41,656 nt of DNA from Alphaproteobacteria bacterium (GCA_030431615.1 JAUIID010000019.1:1-41656); one strand, 5' to 3'; positions 25,099 through 33,547 are shown, counted from the first letter of the stretch. A program made the numbers and translations. Notes: generated by a model from the letters alone, not told the origin.

Positions 25099-26187
25099 TC
25101 AGTCGTTCATCACCCAGTTGCCATCGGCGTCCTGCTCGTAGGACGGCATGGCCTCGAGCTCTTCCTTGGTGGCGGAGACGGTGATCCGCTGCTCGCCGTC
25201 CACGGCAGCCATTTCCATCTCGGCTGCCGGCAGCGCGACCGTGTGCACGCCCATGCCGAGGAAGCCGCCTACATCGATGATCAGGCGCTGGATCGTGTTG
25301 TCCGACCCGATCTGCAGGTCGGCGACCTCACCGATACCGTCGCCATCGACGCCATAGACGGTCGACCCGAGGACGTCCTTCGCAGACATGTCACCCATCA
25401 TCATGTCGGCCTCGCCGGCCTGGTCCCAAGACCGATACTCGGTGTCGGCCATGACCGTCTCGGCGGGCTCCTCCGTCACGGCCGGGTCGTCGGCGGCCGC
25501 CGTCTCGGTCTGTTCGGGAGTGGTCCCCGGCATGACAGCCGGGCTCATCGGAGCGGCGACCCAGTAGTTCTCGTCGTCCCGCTCGAAAGCCGGCATGGCC
25601 TCGAGCTGCTCCTCGGTCACGTCGACCTGGGCGCGCAGAGCGCCGTCGGCGTCCATGAACTCGATCTCGTTCAGGTCGAGCGCCACCCGGTGCTCGCCCA
25701 TGCCGAGGAAGCCGCCGACATCCACCAGCACCTGGTGAACTTCGCCATCCTCGCTCAGCAGGAGATCGACCACCTCGCCGATCGACTCGTCGTTGACGTC
25801 GTAGACGGTGGCACCGACGATATCGTCCGTGGTCATCTCGTCCGGCAGGGTGATGCTGCCCGCGTCCGCATCCTGAACGGACTGGTAGCGCATCATCTCC
25901 GGCGGGGCCTCGGCAAGCGGCTGCTCCGTGGCCGCCTCGCCCTCCGTTTCGGCCGACGCGGTGTCAGGCGCCAACACGTCGCTGGACTGGGTGTCGGCAG
26001 ACTGCGTGGCGTCACCCTGGGAACTGGCCGGCACGTTGCCCTGCGCCTTCGTGTCACCATTCGGCGTGGCCTGCTCCTGAGTGGCGGCCGCCGGTGCCTC
26101 CGTCTGCGCCGCAAGCGGCCCACCGAAGCCGGCCGCAACGCCGATCAGGGCCATCGAGGCCACGGAGCTCATCAGGATCTTTTTCAT
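25099..26187 (-). CDS. Exported protein with two PRC-barrel domains
   Basis: 362 residues from the ATG at 26187, preceded by AAGGAGACC; a longer frame upstream is rejected. The signal peptide runs to about residue 27 (LAA|QT), then an acidic Ala/Thr/Glu-rich linker. Two PRC-barrel domains follow, at about 120-200 (DDIVGATVYDVNDESIGEVV) and 268-348 (KDVLGSTVYGVDGDGIGEVA). Both contain DVGGFLGMG-x-H-x-VAL and end in EELEAMP/EEQLEAMP, so they arose by internal duplication. PRC-barrels bind partner proteins or small ligands; exported ones in Alphaproteobacteria accompany stress genes. A weak EcfG-like element lies upstream. Confidence 0.85.
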   Translation of the reverse strand: MKKILMSSVASMALIGVAAGFGGPLAAQTEAPAAATQEQATPNGDTKAQGNVPASSQGDATQSADTQSSDVLAPDTASAETEGEAATEQPLAEAPPEMMRYQSVQDADAGSITLPDEMTTDDIVGATVYDVNDESIGEVVDLLLSEDGEVHQVLVDVGGFLGMGEHRVALDLNEIEFMDADGALRAQVDVTEEQLEAMPAFERDDENYWVAAPMSPAVMPGTTPEQTETAAADDPAVTEEPAETVMADTEYRSWDQAGEADMMMGDMSAKDVLGSTVYGVDGDGIGEVADLQIGSDNTIQRLIIDVGGFLGMGVHTVALPAAEMEMAAVDGEQRITVSATKEELEAMPSYEQDADGNWVMND

Positions 26188-26253
26188 CTTTGGTCTCCTT
26201 CTGGGTCCGGGACACCTGCCCCTGCGGCGCGGCATCCCCAACTGTACGCAATA

Positions 26254-26278
26254 ATCGAAGACCGCCCCCTCCGGTTCC
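26254..26278 (-). promoter_or_regulatory. Weak EcfG-like promoter for the PRC-barrel gene
   Basis: On the minus strand GGAAC, 16 bases, then CGAT (consensus CGTT, one mismatch). It lies about 67 bases before the PRC-barrel start codon. It is supported by perfect versions at neighbouring stress genes but is uncertain on its own. Confidence 0.38.
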
Positions 26279-26345
26279 GCTGCGGACGGAACAGAAACAT
26301 TAAAGAAAAGTGGCCAGCGCCTTTCTCGATCTACAAGAATCGGAC

Positions 26346-26374
26346 AAAAAAAGAGGCCGGCGAAAGCCGGCCTC
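26346..26374 (-). terminator. Intrinsic terminator of the DUF1328 gene
   Basis: GAGGCCGGC (26353-26361), loop GAAA, GCCGGCCTC (26366-26374), followed on the minus strand by seven T residues. It lies 30 bases past the DUF1328 stop and isolates it from the PRC-barrel gene. Confidence 0.85.
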
Positions 26375-26404
26375 AATTTGCCCAAGAATAACCGGAAGCG
26401 GCGC

Positions 26405-26584
26405 TCAGGCCACCGGCGGTGACCGGCCACGCACAACGTGGACGACAAGACTGATGACCAGCAGCGCCAGGAAGACGAAGAACAGCAGCTGTGCGATGCC
26501 AGCCGACGCGGAGGCGATGCCACCGAAGCCGAACACCGCGGCGATGATGGCTACAACGAAGAACACCAAGGCCCAATACAGCAT
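26405..26584 (-). CDS. DUF1328 (YtjA-like) small membrane protein
   Basis: 59 residues: [20 protein letters not shown], then [20 protein letters not shown], then a short basic tail. It contains two membrane helices separated by the Gly/Ala/Ser-rich turn typical of DUF1328. The ATG at 26584 has AAGGAG upstream. Function is unknown, though the family is stress-induced in several proteobacteria. An exact EcfG-type promoter lies upstream and an intrinsic terminator downstream, so it is a single-gene unit. Confidence 0.88.
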   Translation of the reverse strand: MLYWALVFFVVAIIAAVFGFGGIASASAGIAQLLFFVFLALLVISLVVHVVRGRSPPVA

Positions 26585-26667
26585 ACCTGTCTCCTTCCGG
26601 TCCGTCCCGCCATCCGTGCCGGTACAACTGGTCTCCGGACCCCGGCCCGGACGCGGGCTGCCTCATC

Positions 26668-26692
26668 AACGCCGCTCGAACGGCTCGGTTCC
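26668..26692 (-). promoter_or_regulatory. EcfG-type promoter for the DUF1328 gene
   Basis: On the minus strand GGAAC (26692-26688), 16 bases, CGTT (26671-26668): an exact consensus match about 84 bases before the start codon. Confidence 0.72.
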
Positions 26693-26781
26693 ACGGAAAG
26701 CGCGGCAGGGAAATCCGGGTTCGAAAGCCGGCTCTGGCGTGGCACACGCAGGACCGCTACTGATGGTCGGTGTGGACTTCA

Positions 26782-26806
26782 GGAACCGCGCATAAGCCCT
26801 GCTGTT
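26782..26806 (+). promoter_or_regulatory. EcfG-type promoter for the DUF883 gene
   Basis: GGAAC at 26782-26786, 16 bases, TGTT at 26803-26806, 37 bases before the start codon. It differs from CGTT only at the least conserved first position. It is divergent from the DUF1328 promoter. Confidence 0.62.
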
Positions 26807-26843
26807 TCATCCAGCGAAACAACCGGCTTGAAGGGGATCGACC

Positions 26844-27164
26844 ATGGCCGCACGTGATACCGACAGCGACAAGGATCTGGCGGCGCTCAGGGATGATCTG
26901 ACCCGCCTGCGGGAGGACATCGCCAGCATCAAGAGCACGATCGCCGGCATCGGCCGGCGGAGTGCCAACGAGGCGAAGGAGGCCGGCAGCGCCAAGCTCG
27001 GCGAGCTGCGCGACGAGCTGGAGCAGTTCGGTGACAACATGTACACGCGGGGCCATGATGCGCTGGCAGGCGTCGAGCGCACGGTCCATGATCGGCCGCT
27101 CACCAGCCTGCTCGCCGCCTTCGGCGTGGGCCTCATCATAAGCCGCATCCTGGATCGTCGCTGA
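26844..27164 (+). CDS. DUF883 (ElaB/YqjD-like) stress-associated membrane-anchored protein
   Basis: 106 residues. A charged coiled-coil region (LAALRDDLTRLREDIASIKS; AKLGELRDELEQFG) is followed by a short C-terminal hydrophobic anchor (LTSLLAAFGVGLIISRILD). This layout matches ElaB/YqjD proteins, which are inner-membrane-anchored and, in E. coli, associate with ribosomes in stationary phase. It is followed after 8 bases by a YqjE-like gene, the same order as yqjD-yqjE of E. coli. Confidence 0.8.
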   Translation: MAARDTDSDKDLAALRDDLTRLREDIASIKSTIAGIGRRSANEAKEAGSAKLGELRDELEQFGDNMYTRGHDALAGVERTVHDRPLTSLLAAFGVGLIISRILDRR

Positions 27165-27172
27165 GGGAACGA

Positions 27173-27535
27173 ATGCTTGCAGCTCTCCAGCCGATAGCGG
27201 CGCATCTGCGACAGGTGCGCCGCCAGCTCGTTTTCTGGGGCGCTGCGGCCTTGCTCGGCGGGCTGGCGATCATCTTCTTCGCCATGGCGTTCTACATGAG
27301 CCTGGCGCGACAGCTCGGTGAGCCGCTGGCAGCGGGGTTGCTCGGCACCGTCCTGGCGCTCGGCGCTCTCATTCTTTTCCTCATCGGCAAGGGGCGGTCG
27401 GCCAGCCGGCTTTACCGGGCCAGGGCGCCTGTCCCGCCGCAGGTCCCACCCCCGCCACGACCGATGGAATCGCTGCTGGTGGCCTTCGTGCTCGGAGTGA
27501 TCGACGAGCAATTCCGCCGTCGGCCGCGCCGCTAG
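27173..27535 (+). CDS. YqjE/holin-3-6 superfamily small membrane protein
   Basis: 120 residues with two membrane helices (FWGAAALLGGLAIIFFAMAF; LAAGLLGTVLALGALILFLI) linked by a short loop, and a Pro-rich basic tail. It matches the YqjE-like family that accompanies DUF883 genes. RBS GAGGGAAC precedes the ATG. Its stop codon overlaps the stop of the convergent 30-codon ORF in a shared CTAG. Confidence 0.72.
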   Translation: MLAALQPIAAHLRQVRRQLVFWGAAALLGGLAIIFFAMAFYMSLARQLGEPLAAGLLGTVLALGALILFLIGKGRSASRLYRARAPVPPQVPPPPRPMESLLVAFVLGVIDEQFRRRPRR

Positions 27536-27624
27536 ACCAGCACGGCCCTAGTCGCGTAGGCGATCGCGCCGACGACGCCAATTCCGAGCAGGTACAGCCC
27601 ACCGAACCACAGCCAGCGGCGCAT
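27532..27624 (-). CDS. Short membrane protein downstream of cydB (CydX/DUF2474-like position)
   Basis: 30 residues: MRRWLWFGGLYLLGIGVVGA, then IAYATRAVLV. It has one membrane helix with a positive N-terminus. The start overlaps the cydB stop by one base. Small single-helix subunits at this position (CydX, CydP, DUF2474) stabilise bd-type oxidases. Sequence resemblance is limited because of its size; the call rests on position and topology. Confidence 0.6.
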   Translation of the reverse strand: MRRWLWFGGLYLLGIGVVGAIAYATRAVLV

Positions 27625-28631
27625 CAGTGATAGCCGTCGGCGGGATCCACCTTGCCGCGGAACACCCAGTAGGAATAGGCCGTGTAGGCCAGGATCATCG
27701 GGATCAGGACGACGGCGCCCACCAGCAGGAACAGCAGCGAGCTGTCCGGTGCCGCGGCCTCGGCAATCGTCAGGGCGGGCGGCACGATGTTGGGATAGAA
27801 GCTGACCCCGAGCCCCGCATAGCAAAGAACGAAGATGGCCACGGTCGCCAGGAACGGCCGCAGATGATCCCCGTCGCGGCGCAGTCCCGTCCACAACTGC
27901 CAGACAGCGAGTGCCAGCAGGATCGGCACGATCGCACTCCAGGCGCCCGAGGGCCAGCCGAACCACCGCTCGAGATATTCGGGTCGCAGGAAAGGCGTGG
28001 CCAGGCTGACGGCACCGATCAGAACAATGAGCCCCGCCCCCAGCCACATGGCGAAGCGCCGCGCGCGTGCCAGCGTCTTGCCCTCGGTCTTGAGGATCAG
28101 CCAGGTGGCGCCGAGCAGGGCATAGCCGACGACGAGTGCGAGCGCCGTGAGGGCGGAGAAGGGCGTCAGCCAGTCCCAGTTGCCGCCGGCATAGGCCCGG
28201 CCCTCGACGGCAATGCCCTGCACCAGTGCGCCGAGCGCCATGCCCTGGGCGATCGCCGCGACGAGCGAGCCAGCCCAGAACCCGAACTCCCAGGCGCCCT
28301 GCATCCGCCTCGTGCGGTGCACGAACTCGAAGGCAACGCCACGAAAGATCAGCCCCAGCAGCATCGCGATGATCAGCGGGTAGAGTGCCGGCATCACGAT
28401 GGCATAGGCGAGCGGGAACACGGCGAAGAGCCCGCCCCCACCCAGCACGAGCCAGGTCTCGTTGCCGTCCCAGACGGGCGCTATGGTGTTCATCGCCAGA
28501 TGACGTTCCTCGCGGTCGGCAAGAAACGGAAAGAGGATGCCGATGCCCAGATCGAACCCGTCGAGCAGCACGTAGGCCAGCACGGCGAAGGCGATCAGCC
28601 CGGCCCAGATGAAGGGAAGGTCGATGGTCAT
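27624..28631 (-). CDS. cydB: bd-type quinol oxidase subunit II (cyanide-insensitive type)
   Basis: 335 residues, about eight to nine membrane helices. The N-terminus FIWAGLIAFAVLAYVLLDGF DLGIG and the following WDGNETWLVLGGGGLFAVFP are the CydB hallmarks. It pairs with CydA to form the quinol oxidase, whose haem groups are carried mainly by CydA. The gene overlaps the cydA stop by four bases. Confidence 0.94.
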   Translation of the reverse strand: MTIDLPFIWAGLIAFAVLAYVLLDGFDLGIGILFPFLADREERHLAMNTIAPVWDGNETWLVLGGGGLFAVFPLAYAIVMPALYPLIIAMLLGLIFRGVAFEFVHRTRRMQGAWEFGFWAGSLVAAIAQGMALGALVQGIAVEGRAYAGGNWDWLTPFSALTALALVVGYALLGATWLILKTEGKTLARARRFAMWLGAGLIVLIGAVSLATPFLRPEYLERWFGWPSGAWSAIVPILLALAVWQLWTGLRRDGDHLRPFLATVAIFVLCYAGLGVSFYPNIVPPALTIAEAAAPDSSLLFLLVGAVVLIPMILAYTAYSYWVFRGKVDPADGYH

Positions 28632-30049
28632 GAGCCAGTTGCCCCCACATGCGTCGCGGTCGGGCGGGCGGCCACGGGTGTGATGCCGGCAGCGCGCGTC
28701 GGGCCGATCTCGTCAATGTCCACGGCGTTCTGCGGCTCTTTGCTCATCAGCCGAAGCACGTAGTAGGTGCCGGAGCCGAAGACGAGGAAGTAGACGACGA
28801 TGAAGGCGGTCAGCGAAGCGCTGACGGCGGCGGCCTCCAGAGGGGCTGCGCTGTCGGCGGTCCGCAGCAGCCCGTAGACGGTGTAGGGCTGGCGGCCGAC
28901 CTCGGTGGTGATCCAGCCGCAGAGCACGGCGAGGAACCCGGATGGCGCCATCAGCACCGCTGCACGGTGGAGCCAGCGGGCTTCATGGAGCCGCCCCTTC
29001 CAACGTGCCCAGGCCGACCAGAGGCCGATCCCCAGCATGGCGAAGCCGACAGCGACCATGATGCGGAAGGTCCAGAAGATGAGCGCCGATGGCGGGCGTT
29101 CGTCCGTGGGAAAGGCATCGAGGCCCTGGATCGGGGTGTCGAGACTGTGCGTGAGGATCAGCGAGCCGAGGAGCGGTATCTCCAGCTTGTAGCGGGTCTC
29201 GCCCGCCGCATCGTCGGGCAGGCCGAACAGGACCAGCGGGGCGCGACCCTCGGGGAAGCTCTCGAAGTGGCCTTCCATGGCCGCGATCTTGGCTGGCTGG
29301 TGGGCTAACGTGTTGAGGCCGTGCAGGTCGCCCGCCAGGATCTGGATCGGCGTGACGATCAGGGCCATCCACATCGCCATCGAGAACATGATCGCGGCAC
29401 CGCGGTTGTCGCGATTGCGCAGCAGGTGCCAGGCACCGACCCCACCGACCACGAAGGCGGTGGTCAGGTAGGCCGCCAGCACCATGTGCACGAGGCGGTA
29501 GGGGAAGGACGGGTTGAAGATGATCAGCCACCAGTCCTCGGGCACGAACTGGCCGACATCGTTGATCGAGTAGCCTTGCGGAGTCTGCATCCAGCTGTTC
29601 ACGCTCAGGATCCAGAAGGCCGACATGAGCGTTCCGAGCGCGACGATGACCGTGGCGGCCATGTGCAGCCGGTCGCCGACCCGTTCACGGCCGAAGAGCA
29701 TGATGCCGAGGAAGCCGGCCTCGAGGAAGAAGGCCGACAGCACCTCGTAGCCCATCAACGGGCCGAGGACCGGGCCGGTCCTGTCCGAGAACACGGACCA
29801 GTTGGTCCCGAACTGGTAGGACATCACGATGCCGGAAACGACGCCCATGCCGAAGACTACGGCAAAGATCGTCTTCCAGTAGTCGAACAGGCGCCGATAG
29901 GCCTCGTCGCGCCGCCAGAGCCAGAGTCCGTTCAATACCGCCAGAAAGCTGGCCAGACCGATCGTGAAGGCGGGAAAGATGATATGGGCGGAGATGGTGA
30001 AGGCGAACTGGAAGCGCGCCAGATCGATTGCCGAAAAGCTGTCCAACAT
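28628..30049 (-). CDS. cydA: bd-type quinol oxidase subunit I (cyanide-insensitive type)
   Basis: 473 residues, about nine membrane helices. LARFQFAFTISAHIIFPAF contains the N-terminal haem-ligand region, and GYEVLSAFFLEAGFLGIMLF and WMQTPQGY are conserved CydA segments. It is shorter than E. coli CydA (522), lacking the long Q-loop insertion, which is typical of cyanide-insensitive oxidases (CIO). These oxidise ubiquinol and reduce oxygen without pumping protons and serve under low oxygen, cyanide or oxidative stress. It is first gene of a three-gene operon. Confidence 0.94.
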   Translation of the reverse strand: MLDSFSAIDLARFQFAFTISAHIIFPAFTIGLASFLAVLNGLWLWRRDEAYRRLFDYWKTIFAVVFGMGVVSGIVMSYQFGTNWSVFSDRTGPVLGPLMGYEVLSAFFLEAGFLGIMLFGRERVGDRLHMAATVIVALGTLMSAFWILSVNSWMQTPQGYSINDVGQFVPEDWWLIIFNPSFPYRLVHMVLAAYLTTAFVVGGVGAWHLLRNRDNRGAAIMFSMAMWMALIVTPIQILAGDLHGLNTLAHQPAKIAAMEGHFESFPEGRAPLVLFGLPDDAAGETRYKLEIPLLGSLILTHSLDTPIQGLDAFPTDERPPSALIFWTFRIMVAVGFAMLGIGLWSAWARWKGRLHEARWLHRAAVLMAPSGFLAVLCGWITTEVGRQPYTVYGLLRTADSAAPLEAAAVSASLTAFIVVYFLVFGSGTYYVLRLMSKEPQNAVDIDEIGPTRAAGITPVAARPTATHVGATGS

Positions 30050-30252
30050 GGCCCTGCCCGAAGCTCATCCGGCACTGCCGCATGCCGCGACACCACCCGT
30101 TGCATCGACTCCTGAACTATGCTGCGTTGCAACGAAGCCAACGCCGCACATTGCGGCAACGGCGCCATTCGTCATCGCAGGGTCAATGCGTCGCGCCGGG
30201 CAGCGCGCGAACGGCCGTTTCCCGGTTTCGGGCTGGCTGCGGTCGCTGGCGG

Positions 30253-30438
30253 TCAGCCGGCCGCGCGCGGCCCGGCCAGGAGCCAGATCAGCAGGCCGAT
30301 CACCGGCAGCAGCAAGATCAGCACGCTCCACAGCACCTTGGCACCGACGGAAGCGTTGCTTGAGAACACGTTCACGATCGCCCACACATCGGCGATCAGC
30401 ACGAGAAGGCCAATCAGGCCTCCGACCTCGATACCCAT
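30253..30438 (-). CDS. Small membrane protein with PLDc_N-like domain
   Basis: 61 residues: two hydrophobic helices (GGLIGLLVLIADVWAIVNVF; KVLWSVLILLLPVIGLLIWL) joined by SSNASVGA. This is the phospholipase-D N-terminal domain pattern (PLDc_N) found in short stress-related membrane proteins. GAGGAG precedes the ATG at 30438. An EcfG-type element lies about 70 bases upstream. It is the same strand as cydA but 200 bases before it, probably a separate transcript. Confidence 0.78.
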   Translation of the reverse strand: MGIEVGGLIGLLVLIADVWAIVNVFSSNASVGAKVLWSVLILLLPVIGLLIWLLAGPRAAG

Positions 30439-30505
30439 CTTTTTCTCCTCAATTGCGCCATGAAGGATGTGCCGGCGCCCCGTCTTATCCCCGCCACGAG
30501 GAATG

Positions 30506-30530
30506 AACCGGTCGGGCAAGAGGGAGTTCC
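30506..30530 (-). promoter_or_regulatory. EcfG-type promoter for the PLDc_N gene
   Basis: On the minus strand GGAAC (30530-30526), 16 bases, GGTT (30509-30506), the same form as the nepR promoter, with about 60 bases of leader before the start codon. Confidence 0.6.
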
Positions 30531-30604
30531 GGGATGCCGAGACCCGGTTGTATGGTTGCCCGAAGAAGCGGGCCGCCATGCCCGCAAGCCCGAGGGGAGG
30601 CGAG

Positions 30605-31684
30605 ATGCGTCTGGGTCTGTTCATGATGCCGCTGCACGGCATGCACCTGTCCTACACCGATATGTACGAGCAGGACCTTCAGGCGGTGCTGCATGCCGAC
30701 CGGCTCGGCTATGACGAGGTCTTCGTCGGCGAGCACTACTCGGCCAGGGTCGAGCCGATCTCGGATCCGCTGCAGTTCATGTCGGTCGCCCTGCCGCAGA
30801 CCAGGGACATCGTCTTCGGCACGGGCGTGCTCAACCTGCCGCATCATCATCCGGCCAAGGTTGCGGCCGACGTGGCGCTCTTCGACCACATGTCGCGCGG
30901 GCGCTTCGTCATGGGCATCGGGCCGGGCGGGCTCGCCTCCGATTTCGAGCTCTTCGGGACGACCGACCAGGACCGGGGTGCCATGATGGTCGAATGCATC
31001 GAGATGGTGCATGCGATCTGGGCGTCGAAGCCGCCCTATCGGCTGAACGGCCGGTTCTGGAACATCGAGCTGGCCGAGACTGTCCAGGACGATCTCGGCA
31101 TCGGCCCGATCCCGACACCCTTCCAGGAGCCCTTCCCGCCGATCGCCGTCTCGGCGATGAGCCCGCGCTCGGGCACGGCCCGCCTCGCCGGCGAGCGCGG
31201 CTGGTCCTGCATCAGCGCCAACTTCAACCCGACCGGGCACACGCGGACGCACTGGGAGGCCTATGCCGAGGGGGCGGCGCGCGCCGGCCGGCGGCCGGAC
31301 CGGGCAAGCTGGCGGGTTGCGCGGAGTATCCTCGTCACCGAAAGCGATGCCGAGGCGGAGGACTATCTCCTGAACCCGGCGAGCAGTCCCTATCGGTATT
31401 TCCACTATCTGCGCACGCAACTCGGCCGCGCCGGCCTCGTCCGTATCTTCAAGGACGATCCGGAGATGAGCGACGACGCCTGCACGGTCGAGCACTGCCT
31501 CGATGCCATGGTGATCGCCGGCAGCGCCCGGACCGTGACCGAGAAGCTCGCTGCAGTGGTGGAGGCGACCGGCGGCTTCGGCACTTTGCTCGCGACGTTC
31601 CACGAATGGGACGACGAGGCCTTGTGGCGACGCTCGATGGCGCTGCTCGCGAACGAGGTGATGCCGGCGCTGCGGCGGGTCTAG
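30605..31684 (+). CDS. LLM-class flavin-dependent monooxygenase
   Basis: 359 residues from the ATG at 30605 (GGGGAGGCGAG upstream). The bacterial-luciferase fold is evident: MRLGLFMMPLHGMH, HADRLGYDEVFVGEHYSA, TGVLNLPHHHPAKVAADVAL and FDHMSRGRFVMGIGPGGLAS. It probably uses reduced FMN and oxygen to hydroxylate or desulfurise an organic substrate. The subgroup resembles limonene/alkane-type monooxygenases; no flavin reductase is adjacent. Its stop overlaps that of the convergent dehydratase gene. Confidence 0.88.
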   Translation: MRLGLFMMPLHGMHLSYTDMYEQDLQAVLHADRLGYDEVFVGEHYSARVEPISDPLQFMSVALPQTRDIVFGTGVLNLPHHHPAKVAADVALFDHMSRGRFVMGIGPGGLASDFELFGTTDQDRGAMMVECIEMVHAIWASKPPYRLNGRFWNIELAETVQDDLGIGPIPTPFQEPFPPIAVSAMSPRSGTARLAGERGWSCISANFNPTGHTRTHWEAYAEGAARAGRRPDRASWRVARSILVTESDAEAEDYLLNPASSPYRYFHYLRTQLGRAGLVRIFKDDPEMSDDACTVEHCLDAMVIAGSARTVTEKLAAVVEATGGFGTLLATFHEWDDEALWRRSMALLANEVMPALRRV

Positions 31685-33384
31685 CTGCCCTTCAGGAAAC
31701 GGAAGTCGCAGCCCTCGTCGGCCTGCAGGATCTGTTCCTGGTAGAGCCGGTCGTGGCCACGCGCCGGCAGCGGTGGCGGCGGCGGCAGCGCCTGCCGGCG
31801 TTTCTCCAGCTCGGTGGGCTCGACCAGCAGATCCAGCTCGCGCCGCTCGACCGAGAGGCGGATGCGGTCGCCTGTCTCCACCAGCGCCAGAGGCCCGCCG
31901 GCGGCGGCGTCGGGGGCGATGTGCAGGATGATGGTGCCATAGGCGGTGCCGCTCATCCGGGCATCGGAGAGGCGGAGCATGTCCTTCACGCCGGCCCGGG
32001 CGAGCTTCTTCGGGATCGGCAGGTAGCCGGCCTCGGGCATGGCGGCCGGGCTGGTCGGCCCGGCGTTCTTGAGGACGAGGAGATCGTCCGGGGTCACATC
32101 CAGGTCCGGATCGTCGATGCGGGCCGAGAGATCCTCGAGCCCGTCGAAGACGACGGCCCTGCCCTCGTGCTCGAAGAGCCGGGGGTCGGCGGCCGAGCGC
32201 TTGAGCACGGCGCCCTTGGGAGCGAGCGAGCCGAAGAGGGCGACGAGCCCGCCCTTCGCGTGGATGGGATCGTCGATCGGGCGGATGACGGCGCGATCGA
32301 CCCAGGCATCGGCCATGGCCAGGCGCTCGCCCAGGGTCTCGCCGGTGACGGTGGGTACGTCCAGGTGCAGGAGGTCGCCGAGCTCGCGCATCACGGCCGG
32401 GAGGCCGCCGGCGGCGTGCAGGTCCTGCATGTAGTGGGCACCCGTCGGCTTCAGGTCGACGATGACCGGCGTGGTCTCGCTCAGCTCGTTGAACCGGCGC
32501 AGATCGAATTCGAGCCCGGCGCGGCCGGCGATCGCCGCCATGTGCAGCACGGCGTTGGTCGACCCGCCGATGGCGAGCAGCACGCGGAGCGCGTTCTCGA
32601 GGCTCTCCCGGGAGACCAGCTCGGCCATGGGCCGGCCCTTTTCGATCAGGGCGACGGCTGCGGCACCGGTCGCCTCGGCGAGCCGCAGGCGATCGGCGTC
32701 GACGGCCGGGATCGAGGCACCCATGGGCAGCATGAGGCCCATGGCCTCGACCAGCGACGCCATGGTGCTGGCCGTGCCCATCACGGCACAGGTGCCGGCG
32801 GTGGAGGCGAGCCGACGCTCGACCCGGTCGATCTCGTCGCCGTCGATCTCGCCGGCGCGGAAGCGGGCCCAGAAGCGGCGGCAGTCGGTGCAGGCACCGA
32901 GGCGCTCGCCGCGATGCATGGCGGTCGCCATGGGCCCCGTGACGAGCTGGATGGCGGGGCGGCCGGCGGAGATGGCGCCCATGATTTGGGCCGGCACGGT
33001 CTTGTCGCAGCCGCCGATGAGCACCACCGCGTCCATCGGCTGGGCGCGGATCATCTCCTCCACGTCCATCGACATGAGGTTGCGGAACTTGAGGCTGGTG
33101 GGGGTGAGGAAGCCCTCGCCGAGCGAGATGGTCGGGAAGTCGAGCGGCAGGGCGCCGGCGGCGAGCACGCCGCGCTTCACCGCCTCGATCAGCTCGGGCA
33201 CCAGGCGATGGCAGTTGTTGAAGCCGCTGGCCGAGTGGGCGATGCCGACCACCGGCTTGCCCAGGAGCTCGCGCGAGTAGCCCATCGAGCTCGCGAACGA
33301 GCGACGGAGATAGGCGCTGAACGCCGGATCGCCGTAATTGGTGAGGCCATTGGCCAGCCCCCGCTTGCCGCCGTCGTCGCTCAT
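31681..33384 (-). CDS. IlvD/Edd-family dehydratase, sugar-acid type
   Basis: 567 residues from the ATG at 33384. The three Fe-S cysteines lie in GGCDKTVPAQIMGA, GACTDCRRFWA and TAGTCAVMGTASTMASLVEA. The last motif is closer to pentonate/hexonate dehydratases (GTCxxMGTASTMA) than to dihydroxy-acid dehydratase. It also has IGGSTNAVLHMAAIAGRAG and SDARMSGTAYGTIILHIAPD. It probably dehydrates an aldonate such as arabonate or xylonate to the 2-keto-3-deoxy acid. It is convergent with the monooxygenase gene and has no pathway partner beside it. Confidence 0.85.
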   Translation of the reverse strand: MSDDGGKRGLANGLTNYGDPAFSAYLRRSFASSMGYSRELLGKPVVGIAHSASGFNNCHRLVPELIEAVKRGVLAAGALPLDFPTISLGEGFLTPTSLKFRNLMSMDVEEMIRAQPMDAVVLIGGCDKTVPAQIMGAISAGRPAIQLVTGPMATAMHRGERLGACTDCRRFWARFRAGEIDGDEIDRVERRLASTAGTCAVMGTASTMASLVEAMGLMLPMGASIPAVDADRLRLAEATGAAAVALIEKGRPMAELVSRESLENALRVLLAIGGSTNAVLHMAAIAGRAGLEFDLRRFNELSETTPVIVDLKPTGAHYMQDLHAAGGLPAVMRELGDLLHLDVPTVTGETLGERLAMADAWVDRAVIRPIDDPIHAKGGLVALFGSLAPKGAVLKRSAADPRLFEHEGRAVVFDGLEDLSARIDDPDLDVTPDDLLVLKNAGPTSPAAMPEAGYLPIPKKLARAGVKDMLRLSDARMSGTAYGTIILHIAPDAAAGGPLALVETGDRIRLSVERRELDLLVEPTELEKRRQALPPPPPLPARGHDRLYQEQILQADEGCDFRFLKGS

Positions 33385-33529
33385 CGTTGCCCGCCCTCTG
33401 CTGCTCGGTGAGTTCCAGCCGATTCGAGCCCGGTCCGCAAGGGTGCGGGTCCACGAGCCACGCCCGCGCCAAATCGCCATCAACTTGATCTCTCTCAAGC
33501 CGGCGTGCCACGGAACGTGTTGCAGTCCC

Positions 33530-33547
33530 GTGACAGTTCTGTGACGC
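33530..33547 (-). promoter_or_regulatory. Possible PHO box upstream of the Pit-type transporter
   Basis: GTGACAGTTCTGTGACGC has two TGAC repeats with an 11-base period, the same orientation as the box at 8693, but agrees with the PHO consensus at only about 14 of 18 positions. It lies 46 bases before the transporter start. The second repeat is weak. Confidence 0.35.

Noticed and set aside
33512-33536. GGAAC upstream of the Pit gene as an EcfG promoter
   Set aside because: The only GTT lies 19 bases after GGAAC instead of 17, so the spacing is wrong compared with the five consistent sites.
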